Below, in pieces: positions 1 to 10,747 of a stretch of DNA of 64,000 nucleotides. Position numbers and translations under genes: made by a program. Below the pieces are notes generated by a model that saw only the letters and a program-made list of their open reading frames with translations, was not told the DNA's origin and made no database searches. This DNA comes from Lytechinus pictus. Taxonomy: Eukaryota > Echinodermata > Echinoidea > Temnopleuroida > Toxopneustidae. The stretch covers positions 10,653,501-10,717,500 of the forward strand of contig NC_087258.1 of the NCBI RefSeq assembly GCF_037042905.1. Reading direction: 5' to 3'. Each line of letters begins with the position of its first letter. Within the stretch, counting starts at the first letter, position 1.

Positions 1-468
1 CAGTGTGTGTGGATATCGCTGTCGGTGTTGTGTATGACGCTGTGTGGTGGCGCACAAGGTTGAGTATGGCGTGCCGTTTGTCCAATAGGCAATTCCATGT
101 ATTTCAGTGTGTCTCGCTGTGCGATGTGTTTTGTTCACGTAGAGTTGAATGAAATTTGGGTTGATGATATTTCAACTGGTTAACCATTTTTTAAGGGTTG
201 CTGTGTCGGTTAATGGAAACTGACAGTGTCGACTGGAGTCAAGTTCACAGTGTGGTTGGAAAAATTTTCAACTGGGGTGACCGAGTCAGGTTACCGTTTC
301 TGTAGGTTGAGGTCATATCTACAGGGTCAGCCAGGTCAGGTTGACATTTTCTTATGTGGTTGATATAATTTTCAACTGTGATAACCATATTGGTTATTGT
401 CTTGGCTAAGAATTAAAGGTTTTCTTTAGCTGTTTCTAGTCTTTTCAGCGTTAAAGATTAGGGGTCTT
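1..468 (+). other. Retrotransposon leader with degenerate ~100-bp repeats
   Basis: Untranslated leader of the LTR element. The block TTCAACTG followed by a G-rich step and (G)TAACC or GTGACC recurs at 171, 267 and 371, a spacing of 96 and 104 bases, each preceded by a GTTGA or GGTTGG segment. The leader is therefore built from about three diverged copies of a ~100-bp unit. Its function is unknown; packaging or translation signals are possible but not shown. Confidence 0.55.
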
Positions 469-3400
469 TTGTTGACCATGGCGGAATTTTCTTTGGACGA
501 TTTCGTTGATTCTCCCAGTGTTGAGAAGTTGCTGGTTCTGAAGAAGGTTCATCTCTTGGAGATTGCTCATCATTACCAGGTTGCTGAGGTAAGGACTACT
601 TGGCGTAAATTAGAAATTCTGAAAGCTGTAATTCAGTGGTTAGTGGAAGAGGAAGATGTTCTGCCACTTGAGGCTTTATCTAAGGTTCCGATTGAGTCTG
701 TGAATGTGGACTTGACAGAACAATTACGTTTAAAAGAGTTGGAATTAGAGATAGCGAAAGTTGAACTTGAACGAGAACAAGTAGTTTTGAGAAGGGAGCA
801 TGAGAATGCTAGAGAAAGAGAAGAAATTAGGCAAGTAAAGTCTGATTTTGATGTTGCGAAACATGTTCGAATGGTTCCCGTTTTTCAGGAGGGGGAGGAG
901 ATAGAGAAATATTTCCTTCACTTTGAAAAGGTAGCTGTTAGTTTGAGTTGGCCGCAAGAAAAATGGTCACACTTGTTACAATCTCAGTTGAAGGGTAAAG
1001 CTCGAGATGCTTATTCAGCTTTGTCAGTTGATGATGCGGGTCGTTATGACGTTGTAAAAGCAGCAGTGTTGCGTGCTTATGAGCTTGTACCGGAGGCGTA
1101 CCGTCAACAATTTCGGAAAACGCGCAAAGATGAGACCGAAACTCATCTTGAGTTTGCTAGGCGCAAACAACAGTTGTTTGATAGATGGAGTTCGTCACTC
1201 CATGCAGATAGCTTTGATAAGCTTAGAGAAATAATTCTTCTCGAAGAGTTTAAGCGTAGTGTGCATTTCGATGTTAGGTTGCATCTTGAAGAGCAGCAAA
1301 TAGGAACGCTTAATGAAGCAGCGAAGCTTGCAGATGATTATGCGTTAACGCACAAAATCACAAACAAAAAATCAGATGAGACAAACAAATCTGGAAAGTG
1401 GAAAAACAAAAACAAAAATGGTGCTTCAGCACACAACAAGAAAGAAGTAAAACCACAATCTAAAGATGACGAGCAAGAAAAGAAATGCTATGCATGTCAC
1501 AAGGTTGGTCATTTTAAAGCAAAGTGTCCTACACTTAAAGGAAAAACAAGTGAATCAAGTAATGCACATCCAAATGCATTTGTGAAAAATTTGCAAAGTT
1601 CAGAGAGTAGGATTGAGCCAGTTAACTTAGAGAAAGTGAAAAAGCAATATGAACCGTTTGTTTCTGTAGGATATGTTTCCCTAGCTGGTAGTGTCGAAGC
1701 AAGAAAAGTGAAAGTGTTGCGTGATACTGGTGCTTCTCAGTCTTTGATCTTGGAGAGTGTGTTGCCTTTTGGTGAGAAATCTTGTGTTGGAACTAGTGTT
1801 TTGCTCCAAGGAATAGGAGATGGCTTTGTAAAAGCACCCCTTCATGTGGTAGACTTGAAATCAGACCTTGTTTCTGGTAGTGTGAAAATGGCTGTGAGAC
1901 CATCACTTCCGGTGGCAGATGTTTCCATCATTTTAGGGAATGATCTTGCTGGTGATAAAGTTGTACCATGTCCAGTTGTGAGTGCTATTCCGTGTGAGAG
2001 TAGTAAAACAGAGCAGTTGGTTGCAGAATTTCCTACTGTGTTTCCGTCTTGTGCTGTAACTCGTTCGATGGCAAAGAAAGTAGAGTCTGAATCGAAGTCT
2101 AGTGAGCTAGATGATGTTAACTTGGGAGATTCTTTCTTTTGTCGTTTGGTTAATGATGAATGTGAATCAAATGTGAATGAGGGTGCAGGAGAAACTCAAA
2201 GTACAGAAGAGAAAAATAAATGTGAACCAATGCCGATAAGTAAGAGTAAGTTGTTGGAGGAACAACAAAAAGATCCTCAGTTAGTATCCATGTTTGAGAG
2301 AGCGATCTCTGAAGATGAGGCATTGACCGTGCCTGTTTGTTATTATACGAAGTCAGGTGTTTTGATGAGAAAGTGGAGGCCGATAGATGTTCCTGCTGAT
2401 GAAGTGTGGAAAGAGATCCACCAGATTGTAGTTCCTTCTACTTATAGGCCAGAAATACTTAGTCTTGCTCATGAAGCACCACTTGCAGGTCACTTGGGAG
2501 TCTATAAGACTCGGGAGAAAATCCTTTCTCATTTCTTTTGGCCGGGTTTACAAAAGGATGTTGCAAACTATTGCAGAAGTTGTCATGTATGTCAGGTAGT
2601 AGGTAAACCGAATCAGAAAATACCAGTCGCGCCGTTAAAACCAGTGCCAGCGTTTGATGAACCGTTTGCAAGAATTATCATAGATTGCGTAGGTCCGCTT
2701 CCGAGGACAAAAGTGGGTAATGAATTCCTGTTTACCATTATGTGCGCAAGTACCAGGTATGTCGAAGCGATTCCACTTAGACGTATCACCGCAAACAATG
2801 TGAGCAAGGCGCTGATCAAGTTTTTCACGACTGTAGGATTACCGCGTACCGTTCAGTCTGATCAAGGATCAAACTTTATGTCGAAAGTCTTTAAGCAAGT
2901 GCTAGGGCAGTTAGGGATTGAACATGTAGTTTCTAGTGCATACCATCCTGAATCGCAAGGAGCACTTGAGAGATGTCATCAGACACTCAAGAACATGCTC
3001 AAAACATATTGTTTGGAAACAGAGAAACAATGGGATGAAGGAATTCCATTGTTGCTATTTGCTTTGAGAGAATCTGTTCAAGAATCTCTTGGTTTCAGCC
3101 CATTTCAGCTCGTGTATGGACATGAAGTCCGTGGACCCCTCAGGTTGTTGAGTGAAAGGTTGTTGTCAGATGAGGAAGATGTGAATATGTTGGACTATGT
3201 ATCGTCTTTCCGTGAGAGATTGCATCGTGCTTGTGAAGTTGCTAGGAAGAATTTGTCTGATTCTCAGGAGAAAATGAAGTCTTGGTATGACAAGAAGTCC
3301 AAGGAAAGGAATTTCAAGGCAGGTGATGAGGTTTTGGTTTTGTTACCAGTAGTTGGTAATGCTTTGCAGGCTAGATTTACTGGACCGTATACCATTCTGA

Positions 3401-5025
3401 AGAAAGTTGGTGATGTTGACTATGTCGTCAAAACTCCAGATAGAAGAAAGAAAAAGCGTGTATGTCATGTGAATATGATAAAAGCTTATGTTCGAAGAGA
3501 TGATGAAAAAAGAGCACAACCGGTGTTGAGTGCTGTAGAATTTGAGCTGAATGATGAAAGTGAAGAGATGTGTAACATTGAGAGAAATGAACCATGTGTG
3601 AAATTGAAAAATTCAGAAGTTCTAACACACATCAATGACAAACTAACCCACTTGTCTGAGAAGGAGACGAGGGATGTGAAAGAGCTGTTGAATGAGTATC
3701 CGCAGTTATTTGCAGATATCCCATCTCGTACTGATGTTGTTGAACATGATGTTGATGTGGGAGATACCGCCCCAATCAAGCAGGCACCTTATCGTGTTAA
3801 CCCAGTAAAGATGAAGAATCTTGAAAAAGAAATAGAGTACATGCTGCAGAATGGCATCATTGAGCCAAGTAGCAGCGCATGGTCGTCGCCATGCATCTTA
3901 GTTCCGAAACCGGATAAGTCGTATCGTTTCTGTACCGACTACAGAAAAGTCAATTCGAGTACAAAGACCGATTCTTTCCCGATACCGCGCGTAGATGATT
4001 GTATTGACCGTATAGGCAAGGCGAAGTATGTGAGCAAATTTGATCTGCTTAAAGGCTATTGGCAGATTCCGTTGACTAAGAGAGCGCAAGAAATCTCTGC
4101 ATTTGCTACACCTCAAGGCCTATTCCATTACACTGTGATGCCATTCGGTATGAAAAACGCGCCGGCTACATTCCAAAGACTTGTGAATCGTCTTGTCTCT
4201 GGTCTTGAAGGCTGTGAAGCTTACATAGATGACTTGATTGTGTATAGTGAAGATTGGGAAGTTCATGTACAAAGAATCAGAGATTTGTTCAGGAGATTGT
4301 CTGATGCCAAATTGACAGTCAACTTGGCAAAGAGTGAGTTTGGAGGTGCTACTGTTAGTTTCTTGGGTCACGTTGTTGGTTCAGGTCATGTTCGACCACT
4401 CTCAGCGAAGGTAGAAGCTATTCAGGCGTTCCCGACTCCAACCAACCGGAAGGAACTGATGAGGTTTCTTGGCATGGCAGGCTACTACAGACGATTCTGC
4501 CATAACTTCTCTGATGTCGTCGCCCCGCTGACCAATCTACTACGCAAGGAGGTGAAGTTCATCTGGTCCAGTGACTGTCAGAGTGCTTTTGACAAAGTGA
4601 AAGCACTCCTATCTACCAATCCTGTACTGGTGGCTCCAGATTTTAGTCAGCCATTCTCTCTGATGGTTGACGCTAGTGATGTGGGTGCCGGAGCTGTTCT
4701 TACGCAGAAAGATGAACAGGGGACAGACAGGCCCATATCGTTCTTCTCAAGGAAGTTTTCGAGCAGTCAGAGAAATTATTCCACTGTGGAGAAGGAAACT
4801 TTGGCGTTAATCATTGCACTGCAACACTTCGAAGTGTATGTGAGTGGATCTCAACATGCATTGGACATATGGACAGATCATAATCCTTTGACGTTTCTAA
4901 GTAAGATGAAAAACAAAAATCAAAGACTTACAAGGTGGAGTCTACTGCTCCAAGAGTACAACTTGAACATTAGACATCTACCGGGAAAAGACAACATTAT
5001 TGCAGACACATTGTCGCGAGTGTAA
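469..5025 (+). CDS. gag-pol polyprotein, order Gag-PR-IN-RT-RNaseH
   Basis: A single uninterrupted frame of 1518 codons. In order: a charged coiled-coil and capsid-like Gag region (to about residue 330); a CCHC zinc knuckle (C-x2-C-x4-H-x4-C) near residue 340; an aspartic protease with DTGA near 418; an integrase HHCC zinc domain near 668-715; the integrase core with its first Asp near 739, then SDQGSNF and the HPESQGALE glutamate; and a GPY/F module (FTGPYTI). Only after these come the reverse transcriptase, from about residue 1107 with YIDD near 1252, and RNase H starting at DASD near 1401. The frame ends in ADTLSRV, a normal gypsy RNase H terminus. All catalytic residues are visible. An in-frame ATG at 478 is an alternative start. 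Confidence 0.9.
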   Translation: MLTMAEFSLDDFVDSPSVEKLLVLKKVHLLEIAHHYQVAEVRTTWRKLEILKAVIQWLVEEEDVLPLEALSKVPIESVNVDLTEQLRLKELELEIAKVELEREQVVLRREHENAREREEIRQVKSDFDVAKHVRMVPVFQEGEEIEKYFLHFEKVAVSLSWPQEKWSHLLQSQLKGKARDAYSALSVDDAGRYDVVKAAVLRAYELVPEAYRQQFRKTRKDETETHLEFARRKQQLFDRWSSSLHADSFDKLREIILLEEFKRSVHFDVRLHLEEQQIGTLNEAAKLADDYALTHKITNKKSDETNKSGKWKNKNKNGASAHNKKEVKPQSKDDEQEKKCYACHKVGHFKAKCPTLKGKTSESSNAHPNAFVKNLQSSESRIEPVNLEKVKKQYEPFVSVGYVSLAGSVEARKVKVLRDTGASQSLILESVLPFGEKSCVGTSVLLQGIGDGFVKAPLHVVDLKSDLVSGSVKMAVRPSLPVADVSIILGNDLAGDKVVPCPVVSAIPCESSKTEQLVAEFPTVFPSCAVTRSMAKKVESESKSSELDDVNLGDSFFCRLVNDECESNVNEGAGETQSTEEKNKCEPMPISKSKLLEEQQKDPQLVSMFERAISEDEALTVPVCYYTKSGVLMRKWRPIDVPADEVWKEIHQIVVPSTYRPEILSLAHEAPLAGHLGVYKTREKILSHFFWPGLQKDVANYCRSCHVCQVVGKPNQKIPVAPLKPVPAFDEPFARIIIDCVGPLPRTKVGNEFLFTIMCASTRYVEAIPLRRITANNVSKALIKFFTTVGLPRTVQSDQGSNFMSKVFKQVLGQLGIEHVVSSAYHPESQGALERCHQTLKNMLKTYCLETEKQWDEGIPLLLFALRESVQESLGFSPFQLVYGHEVRGPLRLLSERLLSDEEDVNMLDYVSSFRERLHRACEVARKNLSDSQEKMKSWYDKKSKERNFKAGDEVLVLLPVVGNALQARFTGPYTILKKVGDVDYVVKTPDRRKKKRVCHVNMIKAYVRRDDEKRAQPVLSAVEFELNDESEEMCNIERNEPCVKLKNSEVLTHINDKLTHLSEKETRDVKELLNEYPQLFADIPSRTDVVEHDVDVGDTAPIKQAPYRVNPVKMKNLEKEIEYMLQNGIIEPSSSAWSSPCILVPKPDKSYRFCTDYRKVNSSTKTDSFPIPRVDDCIDRIGKAKYVSKFDLLKGYWQIPLTKRAQEISAFATPQGLFHYTVMPFGMKNAPATFQRLVNRLVSGLEGCEAYIDDLIVYSEDWEVHVQRIRDLFRRLSDAKLTVNLAKSEFGGATVSFLGHVVGSGHVRPLSAKVEAIQAFPTPTNRKELMRFLGMAGYYRRFCHNFSDVVAPLTNLLRKEVKFIWSSDCQSAFDKVKALLSTNPVLVAPDFSQPFSLMVDASDVGAGAVLTQKDEQGTDRPISFFSRKFSSSQRNYSTVEKETLALIIALQHFEVYVSGSQHALDIWTDHNPLTFLSKMKNKNQRLTRWSLLLQEYNLNIRHLPGKDNIIADTLSRV

Positions 5026-5084
5026 ACTGAATCCTTAACTTTGAACAATTTGATAACTTCGAATTCGTGTGAACTTTGAAGTCT

Positions 5085-5290
5085 GGACAATGGAAGTTTA
5101 ACGTCGTGTGTATCAATGCGAAATTCGGACAATGAAAGTTTGATATCATCAATGTGATAAACAGTGAACGTTTGACATCGTGTTATGTCATCGTGACGTT
5201 TGAGCAGTGAACGTTTGACAGCGTGTTAATTCATCGTGACATTTGAACTGTGAACGTTTGATATTGTGTATAATCAAGGTGAAATTTGGA
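5085..5290 (+). repeat. Degenerate 42-44 bp tandem repeat in the 3' UTR of the LTR element
   Basis: About five units, starting near 5085, 5128, 5161, 5203 and 5247. Each contains a core like GTGAACGTTTGACATCGTGT followed by a CATCGTGAC-type tail. The units are diverged but in register. The block lies just downstream of the pol stop codon and has no coding potential. Confidence 0.7.
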
Positions 5291-6091
5291 AACTGCACTT
5301 TCTGTGAACAGTTGAACTTGAAAGTCATATCGTCATGTGAATTTATACCTAAATGCTTACTTGTCATCTCAACTTAATGGATACTCCGGAATGGACTCTC
5401 TACCATGTTTGATTTGAAAGTGAACTGAACTTGTGTTTTTTCTGGATTTCTGGATGCCAACTGTGCTCATGTTTACACTATGTGACTATATCTTGGATCA
5501 AGTAATCTGAACCTACTGTGAATCTTCATAAACATTCAATGAACCCTAACTGAAGCGATGATGTTGAACTTCGTTGAACTGAAACTATAATTGGAAGAAG
5601 ATATTGGAAATCAGAAGTTAGAACTTACATCTTGAATGATTTCTCATGTCATTGACTTTTGGACTCAGTGAAGCAATGCTTTTTATATCGCTTTTCTCAT
5701 CACACTTGGAAGAATATCATGTATTATTATGTTGATTATTCATGTGAAATTTCTTATGGCTGTGATTATTACGAACATACATGTATTTCAGAACATGCGT
5801 GTACCTTTTGATGAAGAAGTTTTACTACATGCATGCGCTATCAATACATGTCTGTTTTACTCATTTCATATATACTATGTTTTATATTATGCTTATCTTT
5901 GCCAAAGTATACAAAATTGCTGCACAAAGAGCGTGAAATTGAAATAAGGCATTTCGATATGTTTTAATGCATTAACTGTGTTTGGTTAAGGGCTATATTC
6001 ATTGTGATAATGTTCGTTTATATTAACAAGCAAAATTTGAGTTGCGAACATACTTATTGCAATTTCTTTGAAAAATTATAAGCATGTTTTT
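5291..6091 (+). other. 3' non-coding part of the LTR element
   Basis: AT-rich sequence between the tandem repeat and the polypurine tract. A 72-codon frame at 5729-5947 is hydrophobic and low in complexity and shows no envelope-like features, so no env gene is called. Confidence 0.5.
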
Positions 6092-6102
6092 AAGGAAGGG
6101 AG
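6092..6102 (+). promoter_or_regulatory. Polypurine tract
   Basis: An eleven-base run of A and G lies directly before the TGTGACG start of the LTR. This is the expected position of the plus-strand primer in LTR retrotransposons. Confidence 0.7.
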
Positions 6103-6353
6103 TGTGACGAGATAATAATACACGTTTAAGTCTGGAGTACAGACTAGAAAAAGGATATCGCTGTGTGAACAACGGACTTGTGAATCTGAATCGTCATGTG
6201 TACATTTTGTAAATAAACTGTTTTTAAACGATTTGACACGGCGTGGCTTGTTTGCTAATTCAAGAGTGTCTGAATGGAGATTCAGGAGGTTTACGTTGGA
6301 GTTTGTCCAGGACAGGTAACAATAAGAGCTTGTCAGGACCAGCAAACGTAACA
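6103..6353 (+). repeat. 3' LTR, about 251 bp
   Basis: The boundaries are inferred from the polypurine tract on the left and from matching imperfect inverted termini, TGTGACG at 6103 and CGTAACA ending at 6353 (one mismatch in seven). An AATAAA polyadenylation signal lies near 6212. The start of the interrupted ORF1 of the neighbouring non-LTR element follows immediately. The second LTR needed to prove the ends is outside the window. Confidence 0.7.
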
Positions 6354-6971
6354 CTAGTTGAGAAGTCTATTCAGAGAAGAATGAATGAAATGGAGGAAAC
6401 TATTGAGAAGCTGAAAGCAGAAGTCTTTGATCTACAAAATAGCAACGACAGCAAAGCCAAGGAGATCAGCATTCTACAAGAAAGAATCGGCACTCATCAA
6501 AATCACCTCACAAGAATAGACAACCAGATTAATGCTCAGGAACAATACTCCAGACGTAATTGTATTCGCGTGTTTGGGTGTACTGAAAGAAATGGAGAAC
6601 ACACCGACAAGATTGTAATGGACATTGTAAATAACATCCTACATGTAGAGTTAAAGGTAGATGACATTGATAGGAGCCACAGAGTAGGGGAAAAGAAGGA
6701 GAAAGAAGGAAAACAGATACCACGGGGTATAATAGTAAAGCTAAAAACATACAGGAAGAGACAGGAGATCCTTAGGAATAGACGAAAACTAAAGGGCCAT
6801 AAAAAATCAATTGTAGAGGATCTTACATCCAGAAATCAAGAACTCTTAAACTCGGCTAAAGCATGTGCAAAAGTTCAGAGTGCATGGAGTTCGGACGGTC
6901 GCATCATTGCCCTATTCAAAGAAAAGGAAATGGGCACCAAAGTAATCAATAGCAAAGATCAACTCAAATGA
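6354..6971 (+). pseudogene. ORF1 protein of non-LTR element, N-terminus cut off by LTR insertion
   Basis: The remaining ~205 codons encode a coiled coil (MNEMEETIEKLKAEV and on, heptad-like), then the block QYSRRNCIRVFG and a basic C-terminal region. This is the layout of L1-ORF1p-like RNA-binding proteins (Transposase_22 type: coiled coil, RRM-like domain, C-terminal domain). The open frame runs back into the LTR to 6243, so the first ~37 codons of the apparent ORF are LTR sequence read by chance. The native start lies upstream of the insertion, outside the window. Confidence 0.75.
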
Positions 6972-7413
6972 CTAAAAATCAGAATGTAACTAAGCTTATG
7001 ATTAGTTTAATGTAAGCTATTTAAACTGGACAAATACCTGGAGGGATAAACCAGTTTCCCCACACTTGACATGAACATTTTCCTGATAGGACTTTCGTCA
7101 AAGTACTATCATTGTATATGTTGTTTTATTCTAATGTTTATATCAGTGTTGTTAAATGTTGTATATTTACACTTAACATTTCATTTCATGTATGAAGTTC
7201 TCTTTTCATATTTTATGATGGACTTTTTATATAACCTCTCTTCAGATTGTTTACATATGACGGTGGGTCAAAATTACAGATTGATATCATTTTTTGGTAT
7301 TTCTGCAGATGATTCTCAGTATCATTATTGCATTCCCAGAATGTACCTTGTTTTTTTCTCTTCAATACACGCAAATAAAAATTTCAACAATGTTTGTATC
7401 TTTATACTTTTTA

Positions 7414-10407
7414 ATGGGTAATCCATTGATAGATATTGATCCTGACGTGTGCATGTATGCTCCAAGTGATACTTGCTCATGCCTAACTCCAAGTGAATTT
7501 AATTCCTTGTTTGTAAATAATGTATATAATTTCAGTCTCATTCATATTAATGCCCGTAGTCTTAGTAAGAATTTTGAAAATATTGGATACTTACTTGATA
7601 CATTGTCAGTTAGATTTTCAATAATTGCTATATCTGAAACTTGGATATCTGGCAAACCAGTCATTCCTTTTCAATTACAGGGTTATACATTTATACATTC
7701 AGATAGAGTAGGATTAGGCAGTAGAGGAGGAGGTGTTGCATTATTTATAAAAGACAATATTCCATTCACTGTTCGAAAAGATACATTTGATACTTATGAT
7801 AACACAACTTGTGAATATTTGTTTGTGGATCTCAAGGTTGGGCCAACTGTAAGGTATACCACTGGAGTAATTTATAGGAAGCCAAACTCTAACTTCGATA
7901 ATTTTCTAAGTTTCTATAATGATATGCTATTTAAGATATCACATGATAATAATGATTTGTTACTTACAGGTGATTTCAATATAGATCTTTCGAAAACTAG
8001 TAATTATGATGTAAATAATAATGCTGCTAATTTGTTTTTAAACCTGAACTGCTCATTTGGTTTTCGCAAACTGATTGATTGTCCAACTCGTGTTACAATT
8101 AATACTGCCACACTAATAGATAATGTATTCATTAATTTCAATAATTCAAGATGCATGAGTGGGACTATTTGTACTGATGTCACTGACCACCTGCCTGTTT
8201 TTGCTCTGTTTAATTTTGTGAAATCAAAAAAAGACAACATTAAATATTTCAACTCTTCCAATAGAAAAATTACAAATGAGAATATTAGGTTATTAATAAG
8301 TGATTTATATAATGTTGATTGGTCTTTTTTGTACAAAAAGCATGACGCACAGCAAATGTATGATCTATTTATATCACTTTTAACTTCATTGTATAACAAA
8401 CGTTTACCCTTGGTGTTAGGTGGCATGAAAAGAACAAATATTAGGAAACCCTGGATAACTGAAGACTTGTTACGATGCATTAAGAAGAAAAACAGATTAT
8501 ACAAAAAGTTCTTGAATAATAGATCACTTGTTAATGAACGTAAGTTTAAAAAATATAGAAATAAAGTGAATACATTTTTAAGAACAGCAAAGAAAAAATA
8601 TTTGTATGCGCAATTTGGAAATCTAAAAAATGACATTAGAGGCACATGGAAAACAATTAATAAACTTTTAAATAAATCTAAAGCTACATTGCCTTTGTAT
8701 TTTACAAAAGAAAATGGCGAAATGATTGATGATGAACAAAATATTGCAAATGAGTTTAATTCTTTTTTTATCTCGTGTTGTAATCTAAATAACATGCCTC
8801 AAAATATTGTCAATTCCCATTTAAGATATTTAACTAAGCCAAATTCTTCCTCATTATTCTTCAAGCCTATCACTGAAAGTGAAATAATCCAAATTTGCAG
8901 GTCTTTGAAAAATACACGATCATGTGGATATGATAATATTGGATGTAATGTGTTAAAAAAGATTATTTATGCTATTGTCAAACCTTTGACTTATATATTT
9001 AATATATCACTTTCAACCGGTACATTTCCAAGCAAACTGAAAATAGCTAAGATTATTCCTGTTTTTAAAAAAGATGATTGTCATTTATTTCAAAACTACC
9101 GACCTATATCTTTGTTGCCCTGTATATCAAAATTATTAGAAAAATGTGTTTATAATCGTGTCTATGATTTTCTTTTAAAACATAAAATACTTTCAGATTG
9201 TCAATTTGGATTCAGACGTAATCACTCAACCACACATGCTTTAATTGATTTGCAGGATAAATTGACAATGGCAATTGAAAACAATAAATTTTGTATTGGA
9301 ATTTTCATGGATTTATCGAAAGCCTTCGATATAGTAGACCATTCAATACTTTTGTCAAAATTACTTCATTACGGGATACGTGGTACTCCTTTCAATTTTT
9401 TTTAAAGCTACCTAGAAAATCGTTTACAATTTACTCTGTTCAAAAATTCATCTTCTGATTTCGGCAATATTTCGCGTGGAGTGCCACAGGGATCCATTCT
9501 CGGTCCGTTACTATTTTTAATTTACATTAAAGATCTGACCCAATCTTCCCATGTTTTTCAATATATTATGTATGCCGATGATACTACTCTCATTTATTCA
9601 CAGTCTGGTTTGGAAAATGTTGAAAAAAAAATTAATAAAGAATTAAATAATGTTTCAAAATGGTTTAATGCGAATAGACTTTTGCTCAATCTTAGTAAAA
9701 CAAATTTTTGTATATTTCATAATCAGAATTACAAGTCAATTATCCTTGATGAAATATCTTTAAGTATTAACTCCATATCTATTTCAAAATCACATGTTAT
9801 TACTTTTCTCGGAGTATTATTAGATTGTAATCTTCGATGGGATGCGCATATGGATTTCATAACAAAGAAAGTCTCAAAGTCAATTGGTATTATGTATAAA
9901 TTAAAGATTAATGTTCCATTGTCTATATTATTTACTGTATACAACTCTCTTATATTGCCATATTTGAGTTACTGTATAGGTGTATGGGGAAATTCAGCTC
10001 AAGGTAAACTTGGCATTTTGTTTAAGTTACAAAAGAAGGCTTTACGTATATGTACAGGTAGTGAATATCATGCCCACTCTGCTCCTTTGTTTTTCCGTTT
10101 AAAAACCTTAAATATTTTTGATTTATTCAGTTACCATATTGCATTACTTGGCTTTCAGTATTTTCAAGACTTATTACCAAATAATATATCATCCATGTTC
10201 TCAATTAATCATCAAATTCATTGCCATGAAACTAGACTCCGTAATTTATTTCATTTATGGAAAATAAAAACCTCTCTATCAAAAAAATCTGTAAGAAATA
10301 CCCTACCAATAATTTGGAACAAGATACCATTAACTATGCGTATTATAAAATCCAATTCAACTTTAAAAAAAAGGCTAAAATTTCATTTGTATTCACAGTA
10401 TGAATGA
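7414..10407 (+). pseudogene. ORF2 endonuclease-reverse transcriptase with one internal stop
   Basis: An APE-type endonuclease begins at FSLIHINARSLS and contains SETW, GDFNIDL and TDHLPV. The reverse transcriptase follows, with NYRPISLLP, GFRRNHSTTHAL, FMDLSKAFD, VPQGSILGP and the catalytic YADD. The frame is broken only by a TAA at 9403-9405 after a run of eight T. The protein continues in the same frame (SYLENR) to 10407. The break separates the first catalytic Asp block from the YADD block, so reverse transcriptase should be inactive. I take the start as the ATG at 7414 rather than 7294, because the 40 residues before it are hydrophobic and unlike the family. Confidence 0.85.
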
Positions 10408-10747
10408 TAATTCACCCACCCGTATTTGTCTTTTTATCTCTTGTAATTTTTTTTCTGGTCTCGTTTGTTGTATTTTTTTTCTCTTAACTTTCTGATGTAT
10501 AATCTATGTTCTAAGATATTAATGTAAATTATACCTATTTTTGTGAGAACTTTTAATTTGCAAAGCCATATCAGGCTTTTCCAAAGGTTCTCCTTTTCCA
10601 TTATTAATCTTTGTAAATGATGAACATTTTTTATGCATTATTGTTTCGATTTTAATATTTGTATATACATATGCATTGTTTGTAATAATTGTGTAAATAT
10701 GTTTTTATGAGAATGGAATAAACGATCAATCAATCAAAAAAAAAAAA

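Larger units (their letters stand above)
1..6353 (+). mobile_element. Gmr1-like Ty3/gypsy LTR retrotransposon, 5' end outside window
   Basis: This is the right-hand part of an LTR retrotransposon: leader (1-468), one gag-pol frame (469-5025), a roughly 1-kb 3' untranslated stretch, a polypurine tract (6092-6102) and a 3' LTR (6103-6353). The 5' LTR and primer-binding site were not found in 1-468, so they lie to the left. In the pol region integrase comes before reverse transcriptase, whereas ordinary Ty3/gypsy elements have reverse transcriptase first. That order with gypsy-type enzymes is the hallmark of the Gmr1 group described from deuterostomes. The long open frame suggests a fairly young copy. 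It has inserted into the ORF1 of a non-LTR element that continues at 6354. Confidence 0.85.
6354..10747 (+). mobile_element. Non-LTR retrotransposon (CR1/Jockey group), interrupted at 5' end and mutated
   Basis: A two-ORF non-LTR element: ORF1 remnant (to 6971), spacer, ORF2 (7414-10407), 3' UTR, AATAAA near 10717, and a tail of ATCA units plus A residues ending about 10747. Its 5' end is separated by the LTR element inserted at 6353/6354, so the rest of ORF1 should lie left of the window. One in-frame stop in ORF2 makes the copy inactive. Confidence 0.85.

Noticed and set aside
1-468. 5' LTR of the retrotransposon
   Set aside because: No stretch matches the 3' LTR beyond a short GGATATCGCTGT coincidence near position 11.
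5729-5947. 72-codon frame near the 3' end of the LTR element as a possible envelope gene
   Set aside because: Too short, low complexity, no signal peptide plus anchor pattern or cleavage site.
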